Positions 44,600-52,503 of a stretch of 64,000 nucleotides of DNA are shown here, piece by piece. The position numbers and the translations under genes are program-made. Location: the NCBI GenBank assembly GCA_006844765.1, contig SPJV01000099.1, positions 33,221-97,220 of the forward strand. Direction: 5' to 3'. Below the pieces are notes generated by a model. It searched no databases, was not told where the DNA came from, and saw only the letters and a list, made by a program, of their open reading frames with translations. Source of the DNA: Alphaproteobacteria bacterium. GTDB lineage: Bacteria > Pseudomonadota > Alphaproteobacteria > UBA8366 > Aestuariispiraceae. How positions within the stretch are numbered: the stretch's first letter is position 1; each line of letters begins with the position of its first letter.

Positions 44600-45652
44600 A
44601 TGAGTGAAATCTCTTTTGAACGGCGCGGCGGACTTGCTGTTGCGAGCCTGAACAGACCGAAGGCGCTGAACGCACTGACGCTTGAGATGTGTCTGGACTT
44701 CGACCGGATGCTGGCGGAGTGGGAAACCGATCCTTCTATCAAGGCGGTTTTCGTAAAAGGGGAAGGGGAGAGGGCGTTCTGCGCCGGTGGCGATGTCCTT
44801 GCGATCCATTCGGCGGGCAAGTCCGGTGGTGCCCTGGTCCAGGATTTCTTTCTTGCGGAATATCGTTTGAACCGCCGTGTTCATCACTTCTCAAAGCCTT
44901 TTGTTGCCTTGATCGATGGGATTGTGATGGGCGGTGGCTGCGGGATTTCCCAGCATGGCAGCCATCGCGTGGCGACGGAACGGACTTTGTTCGCGATGCC
45001 GGAAACCGGGATCGGTCTGTTCCCGGATGTCGGTGGGACGTGGTTTCTGAACGAATGCCCCGGTAAGGTTGGGCTTTACCTCGGGACGACAGGTGCCCGT
45101 TTGAAGGCGGCGGATATGCTGGCGGTTGGACTGGCGACCAATCGCATCGCCTCGACGCAGGGCGGGGAGTTGGAAGACCGCCTCGCCGCACTTGATTGGG
45201 AAGCGGGGGCGCCGGAAACTTTGATTGATACTGTGCTGGATACCATGGCAGCACCAACCGAGCCTGCGCCATTGAAAGAGCATTTGGAGACCATCAATAA
45301 CTGCTTTGAGCCGAACACCGTCGGCGCGATTATTGGACGTCTGGAGCGGCACCCTTCCAGCTTTGCTGCGGAAACACTGGCAGCCCTGAAGGCTAAGGCA
45401 CCGATGTCGGTAGGTCTTGCCTTCCGCCAGCTGGAAGACGGGCGTGGTCTCGATTTCGATGATATGATGGTGCGGGAATACAGGCTTGTGCAGGCCTGCC
45501 TTGCGGCCCCTGATTTTTATGAAGGAATCCGGGCGCTGCTGATCGATAAGGATAAGCAGCCGAAATGGACCCCTGCGACGTTGGGAGAGGTGGAACCGGA
45601 TGCCGTAAGCCGGTATTTTGATGAACCACCGACTGGGGACCTGACATTTTGA
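44600..45652 (+). CDS. 3-hydroxyisobutyryl-CoA hydrolase (enoyl-CoA hydratase/isomerase fold)
   Basis: A 350-residue crotonase-fold protein. The oxyanion hole blocks are GERAFCAGGDVLAIH and IDGIVMGGGCGISQHGSHRVATE; MPETGIGLFPDVGGTWFL is the hydrolase-type active-site segment, and the length and C-terminal helical part (DFDDMMVREYRLVQACL) are those of HIBCH rather than of short enoyl-CoA hydratases. It releases 3-hydroxyisobutyrate for the MmsB that follows. ATG 44600 has AAGGA six bases upstream. Confidence 0.87.
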   Translation: MSEISFERRGGLAVASLNRPKALNALTLEMCLDFDRMLAEWETDPSIKAVFVKGEGERAFCAGGDVLAIHSAGKSGGALVQDFFLAEYRLNRRVHHFSKPFVALIDGIVMGGGCGISQHGSHRVATERTLFAMPETGIGLFPDVGGTWFLNECPGKVGLYLGTTGARLKAADMLAVGLATNRIASTQGGELEDRLAALDWEAGAPETLIDTVLDTMAAPTEPAPLKEHLETINNCFEPNTVGAIIGRLERHPSSFAAETLAALKAKAPMSVGLAFRQLEDGRGLDFDDMMVREYRLVQACLAAPDFYEGIRALLIDKDKQPKWTPATLGEVEPDAVSRYFDEPPTGDLTF

Positions 45653-45696
45653 GGATGCGCGCAACGCCGCGGAAATCCTGACCTGAAGACGTGAAC

Positions 45697-45741
45697 GACA
45701 AGACAGAATATAACAAGCCAGAATATAACAAGACAGAATGT
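45697..45741 (+). repeat. Three 15-bp tandem units before mmsB
   Basis: GACAAGACAGAATAT, AACAAGCCAGAATAT and AACAAGACAGAATGT follow each other with one to three differences. They fill the gap between the hydrolase stop and the mmsB ribosome-binding site and are in frame with mmsB, where they would read as [DN]K[TP]E[YC] if translated from GTG 45691. Confidence 0.92.
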
Positions 45742-45762
45742 AAAACGAAGGGGAGAGAGAAA

Positions 45763-46644
45763 ATGGCACGGATCGGCTTTATCGGGGTCGGCAATATGGG
45801 CGGCCCGATGGCGAAGAACTTGATCAAGGCAGGGAATGAAGTTCACGCCTTCGATCTTTCCAAAGTGCTTCTGGACAAGGTTGTGGCCGCAGGCGCCGTC
45901 GCTGCGGAGAGCGCGACTGACGCGGTGCGCGGTGCGGATGTCGTCGTAACAATGCTCCCTGCGGGAAAGCATGTTCGCGCCGTCTATGAAGGAGAGGTTC
46001 TCGGCGCCGTCGGGGCCGGGACGCTTCTGATCGATTGCTCGACCATTGATGTGGCGACCGCGCGCGATGTGGCGGGACAGGCTGCCGCAAAGGGATTGTC
46101 CATGGTCGATGCGCCTGTTTCTGGCGGTGTTGGTGGTGCGGAGGCCGGCACATTGACATTCATGGTCGGCGGCCCTGATGAGGATTTTGCGAAAGCGAAT
46201 CCCTATCTGGAAGTGATGGGCCGGACGATCGTGCATTGCGGTGGACCCGGTAACGGACAGGCAGCCAAGATCTGTAATAATATGATGCTTGGTATTCAGA
46301 TGGTTTCTGTCGCGGAAGGCTTCGTCCTGGCGGAGAAACTGGGGCTTGATCCTCAAAAACTGTTCGATGTCTCATCGACTGCCTCTGCACAGTGCTGGTC
46401 GTTGACGACCTACTGCCCCGTACCAGGGCCGGTGCCGACGTCCCCGGCGAACAGAGACTATCAGCCGGGCTTTACCGCAGCGATGATGCTGAAAGACTTG
46501 GCGCTTTCTCAGGATGCGGCCAAGGGTTTCGATGCTGACACGGCCATGGGGCAGCATGCGGAGAAGCTCTATCGTGCCTTTGTCGATGGTGATAATGGGG
46601 AAACCGATTTCTCCGGTATTATCAAGATGATCCGGGGCGGTTGA
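45763..46644 (+). CDS. mmsB: 3-hydroxyisobutyrate dehydrogenase
   Basis: A 293-residue beta-hydroxyacid dehydrogenase: NAD loop GFIGVGNMGGPMAKNL, substrate motif VDAPVSGGVGGAEAGTLTFMVGG, catalytic Lys in GNGQAAKICNNM, and C-terminal YQPGFTAAMMLKDLALSQDA. It oxidises 3-hydroxyisobutyrate to methylmalonate semialdehyde. The semialdehyde dehydrogenase (mmsA) that normally completes the path is not in the window. ATG 45763 has GGGGAGAG in front; the frame is open back to GTG 45691, through the tandem repeat. Confidence 0.94.
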   Translation: MARIGFIGVGNMGGPMAKNLIKAGNEVHAFDLSKVLLDKVVAAGAVAAESATDAVRGADVVVTMLPAGKHVRAVYEGEVLGAVGAGTLLIDCSTIDVATARDVAGQAAAKGLSMVDAPVSGGVGGAEAGTLTFMVGGPDEDFAKANPYLEVMGRTIVHCGGPGNGQAAKICNNMMLGIQMVSVAEGFVLAEKLGLDPQKLFDVSSTASAQCWSLTTYCPVPGPVPTSPANRDYQPGFTAAMMLKDLALSQDAAKGFDADTAMGQHAEKLYRAFVDGDNGETDFSGIIKMIRGG

Positions 46645-46698
46645 GACGCGGCTTCCTTGCGTCGAACTTCCGTAACGGCCTTGGAAGGCGTGCGCTCA

Positions 46699-46717
46699 GG
46701 CCATTGACTAATTGGCC
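46699..46717 (+). promoter_or_regulatory. Imperfect palindrome upstream of ldtR
   Basis: GGCCATTGACTAATTGGCC pairs GGCCA with TGGCC around a nine-base centre and contains a TTGACT that could be a -35 box. It lies about 140 bases before the ldtR start and could be an autoregulatory operator; a good -10 box is not visible. Confidence 0.35.
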
Positions 46718-46857
46718 GGAATCGCCTGGACTATTCGCTGATAATAGTGTCTGGTTTACGGGGCCAAGCCTTCCCTTTCGGTTACGTTCGGCGCATCTGC
46801 CGAAAACCGAGAGTGGTTTGGTTCAGGGGCGTTGAATTTTTTGGGGGATATTCCCAG

Positions 46858-47316
46858 GTGAAGGATCAGTATTTATCCGTCTTGCGACTGATTGAGCGGT
46901 TACACCGCCAATTCCTTGAGGTGATCAAGGGAGAAGTCGATCGGATGGGCATTCGTGACATCAACAATATTCAGGCGCTCATTCTTTATAACATTGGTGA
47001 AGATGAACTGACCGTGGGGGAACTGACCCATCGCGGCTATTATCTGGGCTCCAATGTATCCTACAACGTCCGGAAGATGGTTGAGAACGGTTATCTGATT
47101 CAGGAACGTTCGACCCATGACCGCCGTTCTATCCGTGTCCGTCTTTCCGACAAAGGACTTGAGGTGCGCGAAAAAGTCGGCGCCATCATTGATGAGCAGG
47201 CGGAAAAGCTGAAAGAAGCCGGCATCAATATCGAGCAGCTGGAATTTACCGGTGTGGTATTGAACAGGATCGAACGCTTCCTGCTTCACATCTATGGATA
47301 TGGTCCGGTCCGCTAA
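46858..47316 (+). CDS. ldtR: MarR-family winged-helix regulator LdtR
   Basis: A 152-residue MarR protein whose core IEDINNIQAL-like segment, ELTVGELTHRGYYLGSNVSYNVRKMVENGYL and HDRRSIRVRLSDKGLEVREKV match alphaproteobacterial LdtR, first studied in Liberibacter as a regulator of an L,D-transpeptidase and stress tolerance. GTG 46858 is the likely start (GGGGGA about ten bases upstream); the open frame before it lacks family features. No transpeptidase gene is in the window. Confidence 0.87.
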   Translation: MKDQYLSVLRLIERLHRQFLEVIKGEVDRMGIRDINNIQALILYNIGEDELTVGELTHRGYYLGSNVSYNVRKMVENGYLIQERSTHDRRSIRVRLSDKGLEVREKVGAIIDEQAEKLKEAGINIEQLEFTGVVLNRIERFLLHIYGYGPVR

Positions 47317-47362
47317 GGCGTTGCCTTGCGTTTAACTGGCGGATCACTGCGAAACGAAGGCC

Positions 47363-48232
47363 TCAGAAAACGTCGTTGGGTGCGGCTTCAAAAGAGTCTG
47401 CCATTGTGCGGGCTTTTTGCCGTTCCGTATCGCTCAATGATTGGGCCAAAGCTTCGGCGTGTTCCGCGGCCTTTTTGTGGCCGGCGCCCGCCGCCAAATA
47501 GAGCCATTTCAGCGCTTCGACTTTGTCTACCGCGATCCCTTCGCCACGGGCCAGGCGGGTTCCGATATGGTTCTGGGCTTTGGCATAGCCTTGCCGCGCC
47601 GCTGCCATGAACCATCCGGCGGCGCGCGCCAGGTCTTGAGAGACACCGTCACCATCCCGATAGCGCTTGCCCATATTGTATTGCGCGCGGTGGAAACCAG
47701 ATGCGGCTGCTTTTTCGATCCATCTTGCCGCGTCGCCCGTGTTTCTGGAGACGCCAAGACCGAACTCGTACATTTTGCCCAGCGAGTATTGTGAGCGAAC
47801 AGAGCCACCGTCTGCCGCGCTTGTCAGGCGTTTCACGGCGGCATCATAATCCTGCTTTGTCCCATCTCCGGAGATCATCGCCAGCGCCAGGTTGTGGGCG
47901 GCGTGGATGGAGCCCGCATCGGCGGCCTTGCGCCACCAATCAACGGCTTGTTTTCGGCTGGGGACGACGCCTCGACCTTGATCATAGAGCGTGCCCAGAT
48001 TGAACATCGCCTTTGCATCACCTGCATCGGCAAGTGGCGTCCAGATATTGAGCGCTGTTCCGTAATCGCCCTTTTTGAAAGCCGCCCAACCATCTTCGAA
48101 GGACGCTGCACCAGCTGCAGTGGCAAGGCCACCTGCAAGGACCGCGATACAGAGACCACCGGTAAGTCGGTCGGCAATTCGCTCAATTACTCGACTGCGC
48201 AGGGTCTTGGACCTATTTGTCATGTCGCTCAT
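47363..48232 (-). CDS. Sel1-repeat (TPR-like) periplasmic protein
   Basis: A 289-residue protein with an uncleaved-looking or signal-type N-terminal helix (about 26-43, GLCIAVLAGGLATAAGA) and five to six Sel1 repeats of about 36 residues, for example AKAMFNLGTLYDQGRGVVPSRKQAVDWWRKAADAG. Such solenoids mediate protein-protein contacts, often in envelope or polysaccharide systems. It lies 34 bases downstream of mlaC on the same strand. Confidence 0.85.
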   Translation of the reverse strand: MSDMTNRSKTLRSRVIERIADRLTGGLCIAVLAGGLATAAGAASFEDGWAAFKKGDYGTALNIWTPLADAGDAKAMFNLGTLYDQGRGVVPSRKQAVDWWRKAADAGSIHAAHNLALAMISGDGTKQDYDAAVKRLTSAADGGSVRSQYSLGKMYEFGLGVSRNTGDAARWIEKAAASGFHRAQYNMGKRYRDGDGVSQDLARAAGWFMAAARQGYAKAQNHIGTRLARGEGIAVDKVEALKWLYLAAGAGHKKAAEHAEALAQSLSDTERQKARTMADSFEAAPNDVF

Positions 48233-48266
48233 ACCTTCCCCCGAAGACTACTGTTCTTATTGGGCT

Positions 48267-48971
48267 TTATGACTGAGCCCCGTATTTTGTCAGTTTCAGC
48301 CGCAGCATCTGGATCACGCCATCAACGCCATCTCGACTGGCAATTGACATGAATTGTTCCTGCTGTGCTTGGACCATGCTGAGTTTTTCAAACACGACGT
48401 CGAGGATCTTGAAGTCCCCGTTCTTGAATTTCCTGACCCGCCAGGCTGCGGCAATTGGTGGTCCGCTTGCCTGATGGATTTCCGTAGAGACCAAGGCATC
48501 CCGCTTGGTCAGCTTCTCTGCGCCCACGACATTCAGCGTCTGACCGGTATAGCCACCCAGTTGCCGGGAATAGGTCGATAGGACGAATTCAGAGAACAGC
48601 TTCATATATTCCATACGCTGATCCGGCTTCGCCTTCTTCCAATTGCTGGCAAGGGCGAACCGCCCCATACGCTCTAGGTCGAGATTTTCGGACAGAAGAA
48701 GCCGAACCCGGCCCTCTCGCTCTTGCAGCGTGCCGGTTGCGGGGTCGAGCGCCTCGATTGCCTGTGCCGCCAGAGCCTGGATGAAACTATGTGCTTCTTC
48801 CGGTGGCGTTTGTGCGGAGACATTGGTGGGTAGCGAAAGAACACCCAGTGTGAGGGTCAGCGCAACGACCCCGAGCCATCGCCCAATGCGGAGATTTTTG
48901 AGCGATGTGGTCCCCGTTGCCAATTCTTCGGACGGCATAGTTGCTGCCGTTATCGTCCCAATAGGTGTCAT
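48267..48971 (-). CDS. mlaC: MlaC/Ttg2D-type phospholipid-binding periplasmic protein
   Basis: A 234-residue exported protein with a signal segment at about 30-53 (WLGVVALTLTLGVLSLPTNVSAQ) and the MlaC domain: LSENLDLERMGRFALASNWKKAKPDQRMEYMKLFSEFVLSTYSRQLGGY, and AAWRVRKFKNGDFKILDVVFEKLSMVQAQQEQFMSIASRDGVDGVI. MlaC shuttles phospholipids between outer and inner membrane. The other mla genes are not here, so this is a detached copy. ATG 48971 has GGGGAAGG upstream. Confidence 0.85.
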   Translation of the reverse strand: MTPIGTITAATMPSEELATGTTSLKNLRIGRWLGVVALTLTLGVLSLPTNVSAQTPPEEAHSFIQALAAQAIEALDPATGTLQEREGRVRLLLSENLDLERMGRFALASNWKKAKPDQRMEYMKLFSEFVLSTYSRQLGGYTGQTLNVVGAEKLTKRDALVSTEIHQASGPPIAAAWRVRKFKNGDFKILDVVFEKLSMVQAQQEQFMSIASRDGVDGVIQMLRLKLTKYGAQS

Positions 48972-49224
48972 CGTTACCTTCCCCGATCGACGATTACGCC
49001 ACCCGAGCAGGTCGAGCGGTCAACCAGTCATTCCCCACAGGCGCAACAATACCGGACCTGCATCGAAGTCACAAGAAGACCCGACTGCCGGAATGACCCG
49101 TGCTGAGGAAGGATAAGATCGTGGAAGTCAGAACAGAAAGAAGGCGAGGGAGGGGCGAAGTAATGTCTTGCCCCTCACACTTACTCCTTATACTGCCCCC
49201 TCGCACTGACCTTGTTCAGTCCGC

Positions 49225-50421
49225 TTATTCGGCGGTGAAGGCCTGCAGACCGGTAATTGCCCGTCCCAGGATCAGCGCATGAACATCATGCGTGCCTTCA
49301 TAGGTGTTGACCGCTTCCAGGTTCATAACGTGGCGGATGACATGGTATTCATCGGACACACCGTTACCACCATGCATGTCACGCGCCGTGCGGGCCACGT
49401 CCAGCGCCTTGCCACAGGAGTTGCGCTTGATCAGTGAAATCGTCTCCACCGGGCAGCGGCCTTCGTCCTTCAAGCGCCCGGCCCGCAGGCAGGCTTGCAG
49501 GCCGATGGCAATTTCGGTCTGCATATCGGCCAGTTTCTTCTGGATCAGCTGATTGGCGGCAAGGGGGCGACCGAATTGTTTGCGGTCCAATGTGTATTCC
49601 CGCGCCTGATGCCAGCAAAATTCTGCCGCACCCAATGCGCCCCAGGCGATGCCATAGCGGGCATTGTTAAGACAGCCGAAGGGACCCTTTAGGCCGGAGA
49701 CATTCGGCAGCAGATTTTCTTCGGGCACGAAGACCTCATCCAGCATGATCATGCCGGTAACCGAAGCGCGAAGACTGAACTTGCCTTCGATCTTGGGCGT
49801 TTCGAAGCCCTTCATGCCGCGTTCGACGATAAAGCCGCGAATGACACCATCTTCGGTCTTGGCCCAGATGACCGCCACATCGGCGATCGGGCTGTTGGTG
49901 ATCCAGTTTTTGGAGCCGGAGAGGCTGTATCCGCCGTCGACTTTCTTGGCCCGGGTCTTCATGCCACCCGGATCGGAGCCGTGATCGGGCTCGGTCAGGC
50001 CGAAGCAGCCAACCCACTCACCCGTCGCAAGCTTGGGAAGGAATTTTTTGCGCTGTTCTTCAGAGCCATAGGCATTGATCGGATGCATTACGAGCGAAGA
50101 TTGAACCGACATGGCGGATCGATAGCCGCTGTCGATCCGCTCAACCTCACGCGCGACCAGACCATAGGAGGTGTAGTTGACCCCGGCGCAGCCATATTCC
50201 GGATCGATGGTCATGCCGAGCAAGCCGAGTTCGCCCATTTCAGTCATGATCTCACGGTCGAAACGCTCATGCCTATTTGCCTCCAACACACGGGGCATCA
50301 GGTTATCCTGGCAATAGCCGCGCGCCGTATCGCGGATCATCCGCTCTTCTTCGGTCAGCTCATCATCCATCAGGAAAGGATCAGACCAATCGAAAGGGGC
50401 GCGTATTTGACGGTTGCTCAT
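49225..50421 (-). CDS. gcdH: Glutaryl-CoA dehydrogenase
   Basis: A 398-residue acyl-CoA dehydrogenase of the decarboxylating class: FDWSDPFLMDDELTEEERMIRD at the start, GLTEPDHGSDPGGM, SGSKNWITNSPIADV, RKQFGRPLAANQLIQKKLADMQTEI, and catalytic Glu in NTYEGTHDVHALILGRAITG. The YEGTHD form is diagnostic. It turns glutaryl-CoA into crotonyl-CoA in lysine and tryptophan catabolism. It is a single-gene unit as far as the window shows; 48972-49224 contains nothing I can assign. Confidence 0.94.
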   Translation of the reverse strand: MSNRQIRAPFDWSDPFLMDDELTEEERMIRDTARGYCQDNLMPRVLEANRHERFDREIMTEMGELGLLGMTIDPEYGCAGVNYTSYGLVAREVERIDSGYRSAMSVQSSLVMHPINAYGSEEQRKKFLPKLATGEWVGCFGLTEPDHGSDPGGMKTRAKKVDGGYSLSGSKNWITNSPIADVAVIWAKTEDGVIRGFIVERGMKGFETPKIEGKFSLRASVTGMIMLDEVFVPEENLLPNVSGLKGPFGCLNNARYGIAWGALGAAEFCWHQAREYTLDRKQFGRPLAANQLIQKKLADMQTEIAIGLQACLRAGRLKDEGRCPVETISLIKRNSCGKALDVARTARDMHGGNGVSDEYHVIRHVMNLEAVNTYEGTHDVHALILGRAITGLQAFTAE

Positions 50422-50488
50422 CGGCTCGGACTCCGGATATTTGAAGGGATTAAATGCTGGATACCGGGCTATTTAGCTCAATAGAGGC

Positions 50489-50776
50489 ATGATGGCGAGA
50501 CGTAACATTTATGGCGACAGACGCATATTGCCGCAAGGCGCGATCATTGAGATGGTCGTGCGTGGTGCCTATGTGAAAGTCTCCGCCATTGATCCGGTAA
50601 CATCTGAAGAAGTTTCTATCGTCGGCGACCCTGCGGCGGGAGAAGCCCGCCTGGCCCAAGAGGCCGTGCGCAAGCTTGAACGTATGGTCTTCAAAAAGAA
50701 AACCAACCGCGGCCGCGCCGACACCGCCCTAGGCCGGGGCCGCCAGTCCGAACCGCCGAGCGGATGGGATATGTAG
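50489..50776 (+). CDS. Small conserved protein, DUF6898-like
   Basis: A 95-residue soluble protein: a beta-rich core (PQGAIIEMVVRGAYVKVSAIDPVTSEEVSIVGDPAAGEARLAQEAVRKLERMVF) and a basic, disordered tail. It resembles the alphaproteobacterial DUF6898 group; I am recalling this, not searching. Start ATG 50489 follows AGAGG, and ATG 50492 is equally possible. Function unknown. Confidence 0.65.
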   Translation: MMARRNIYGDRRILPQGAIIEMVVRGAYVKVSAIDPVTSEEVSIVGDPAAGEARLAQEAVRKLERMVFKKKTNRGRADTALGRGRQSEPPSGWDM

Positions 50777-50793
50777 CCTGCACTGTGAAATAT

Positions 50794-50910
50794 CCCCGTC
50801 ACTCAACATGTTGAGCGGGGGTGGGTACGACTTCAGCGGTCTCAATATTTTTCAACGTGAATGATTGGCCGTTGAATCGGAATGCAGTCAGCTGGGCTAA
50901 GCTCGACTGC
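50794..50910. other. Three consecutive hairpins in a convergent gap
   Basis: Hairpin 1 (50794-50820): CCCCG and CGGGG flank the perfect palindrome CTCAACATGTTGAG (50802-50815). Hairpin 2 (50851-50876): TTCAACG pairs with CGTTGAA over a 12-base loop. Hairpin 3 (50884-50910): GCAGTCAGCT pairs with AGCTCGACTGC with one bulge and loop GGGCTA. None is followed by a convincing T-tract. They fill the gap between the convergent DUF6898-like and mucR genes. Confidence 0.65.
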
Positions 50911-50949
50911 GTCCCTCGACCTGAAAGTGCTCCAGAATCGCGCTAATTC

Positions 50950-51435
50950 TTAGTTCCGAGGGCCGCGTCCATTGCCTGTGGTTTTGCCGAGGCCGATCTT
51001 CTTGGCGAATTCGGAGCGTTGGGCGGCGTAGTTCGGGGCGACCATGGGGTAGTCTGATGGCAGGCCCCATTTGGAGCGATATTGCTCCGGCGTCAGATTG
51101 TAAGATGTGCGCAGATGCCGCTTCAGCATCTTCAGCTTTTTCCCGTCTTCAAGGCAGACAAGATAATCCGGAGTGACCGAGCGTTTGATCGGCACGGCTG
51201 CCTTGCCAGAGGGGCGCAGCGACGGCGCGCGAGGCGGTGGTTCTGCCCCATCCAGTCCGCGAAGGGTCTGGTAGACGGATGTAATGACCTCAGTCACGTC
51301 TTTCTTGCCGACTTCATTATTGCCGACATAGGCGGAAACGACTTTGGCAGTCATCTGCAGCAGTTCCGTCTTTTCGTCTTGATCGTCGGTTCCGGCCAGA
51401 GACAGGTCCGCTTGATCTTGGCGCTGGTCGCTCAT
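50950..51435 (-). CDS. mucR: Ros/MucR-family transcriptional regulator
   Basis: A 161-residue DNA-binding protein with the MucR domain VTPDYLVCLEDGKKLKMLKRHLRTSYNLTPEQYRSKW and GLPSDYPMVAPNYAAQRSEFAKKIGLG, plus an acidic N-terminal oligomerisation part. Of the Ros zinc ligands, Cys94 and His107 are present, but the second Cys is Asp97 and the last His is Ser111, so zinc binding may be altered or lost as in some rhizobial Ml homologues. MucR acts as an H-NS-like silencer of surface, motility and cell-cycle genes. Confidence 0.9.
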   Translation of the reverse strand: MSDQRQDQADLSLAGTDDQDEKTELLQMTAKVVSAYVGNNEVGKKDVTEVITSVYQTLRGLDGAEPPPRAPSLRPSGKAAVPIKRSVTPDYLVCLEDGKKLKMLKRHLRTSYNLTPEQYRSKWGLPSDYPMVAPNYAAQRSEFAKKIGLGKTTGNGRGPRN

Positions 51436-51481
51436 TCATTTTCCCCCTGAAGGATCGTAACTCAATCATATCATTGGCAAA

Positions 51482-51500
51482 AAAGGATCATAAATCCTTT
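51482..51500. promoter_or_regulatory. Inverted repeat AAAGGAT-N5-ATCCTTT upstream of mucR
   Basis: A perfect 7-bp dyad with a five-base centre, 47-65 bases before the mucR start codon. It could be an operator for autoregulation or a 5' UTR hairpin. Confidence 0.55.
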
Positions 51501-51659
51501 GGTTTCCCCAGAAACTACCAATCTGACCGATTGAGGATAGCTCTATTTAAATGAAACTAAATCACGCTGGAGTAATTCGATCAAGAAAGAAAGATTCGGC
51601 ATTTTATATATAGTAATCGAAAATCTTTACCTGCGGGGCTGGAAGAAGTTATACAGAAG

Positions 51660-51668
51660 TTATCCACA
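51660..51668 (+). promoter_or_regulatory. DnaA-box consensus TTATCCACA
   Basis: A perfect match to the consensus, preceded at 51649 by a near copy (TTATACAGA) in a direct repeat of AGAAGTTAT. A single good box is more likely a DnaA-regulated promoter or chance than an origin. Confidence 0.4.
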
Positions 51669-51882
51669 GTCTACTATATCTTGAGTGAGTCAGTCGATGC
51701 TGTGCACTCGGCGCGCCTATCTTGTGGTGATGTTGCCCAGGAGGGCGGTGTAAAATACTAAAAATTCTGACGGGTGATTGTGTTGAACCTACCGCTCTGG
51801 CGCAATAAGTTGTGGCCTACGCTATATCTGATCGCTGCGGCGCTCAGGAGCACAATTTGTCACGACCGGTTGGGATCAGGAT

Positions 51883-52353
51883 ATGTCCGACGATAATCAA
51901 GAAGATAATCAAACGGGATCAGTAATCGCTGTCGCCTCCGACCATGCCGGGTTGGACATGAAGAACGGCATTGCCGATGCGTTGCGGGGGCAGGGCTTCA
52001 CAGTTCTGGACCTTGGGACCGAGACAACGGATTCCGTGGATTATCCGGACTTCGCGGATCGGATGGCGACTGCCTTGGGTGAAGGGCGCGCGCCGCGTGG
52101 TATCCTTGTCTGTGGCACTGGTATCGGGATTTCCATAGCGGCGAACCGGCATCAGCATCTCCGCGCGGCGCTTTGCCACAATGCGACGGAAGCGCGGCTT
52201 TGCCGGGAACATAACGATGCGAATGTGCTTGTTTTAGGCGCCCGGACACTCGGGCATGAAGTCGCGCTTGATTGCGTGTCGGCCTTCCTGACGACGGATT
52301 TTGCAGGGGGGCGGCATCAGCGTCGGGTGGACAAACTGTCTCCCAAGGATTAG
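51883..52353 (+). CDS. rpiB: Ribose-5-phosphate isomerase B
   Basis: A 156-residue RpiB/LacAB-fold isomerase interconverting ribose 5-phosphate and ribulose 5-phosphate. Visible are VAVASDHAGLDMK, DLGTETTDSVDYPDFA, the phosphate loop LVCGTGIGISIAANR, and CREHNDANVLVLGARTLG. The Cys in VCGTG is the usual active-site base. It heads a co-directional run continuing into glyA, supplying pentose phosphate that riboflavin synthesis downstream also consumes. Confidence 0.95.
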   Translation: MSDDNQEDNQTGSVIAVASDHAGLDMKNGIADALRGQGFTVLDLGTETTDSVDYPDFADRMATALGEGRAPRGILVCGTGIGISIAANRHQHLRAALCHNATEARLCREHNDANVLVLGARTLGHEVALDCVSAFLTTDFAGGRHQRRVDKLSPKD

Positions 52354-52503
52354 ACGCAAACGTTTCGGGCGTCGGCGGTGGTCGCTGGCGTTCTTTTATC
52401 GGCATGCGCGGCCGCACTTCGACCCCGCGAGGTTGGGCCAAGCATATGGGCATTGTCGGTCTTTCTCTGGGCCGACGCGAAGGAAGCTAAAGGGGTTTTG
52501 TCC

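Larger units (their letters stand above)
51436..51882. other. 447-bp AT-rich divergent region between mucR and rpiB
   Basis: The only long gene-free stretch. It is clearly richer in A and T than its neighbours, mainly 51460-51670, and holds an inverted repeat near mucR (51482-51500), a TTAA-N7-TAAA sequence near 51547 close to the CtrA consensus, GATTC and GAGTC (GANTC methylation sites), and a perfect DnaA-box consensus. It must contain the mucR promoter and probably the rpiB promoter. Confidence 0.7.

Noticed and set aside
51436..51882. Chromosomal replication origin
   Set aside because: AT-rich with one perfect DnaA box, but only one near copy and none of the usual origin neighbours such as hemE, dnaA or parAB.
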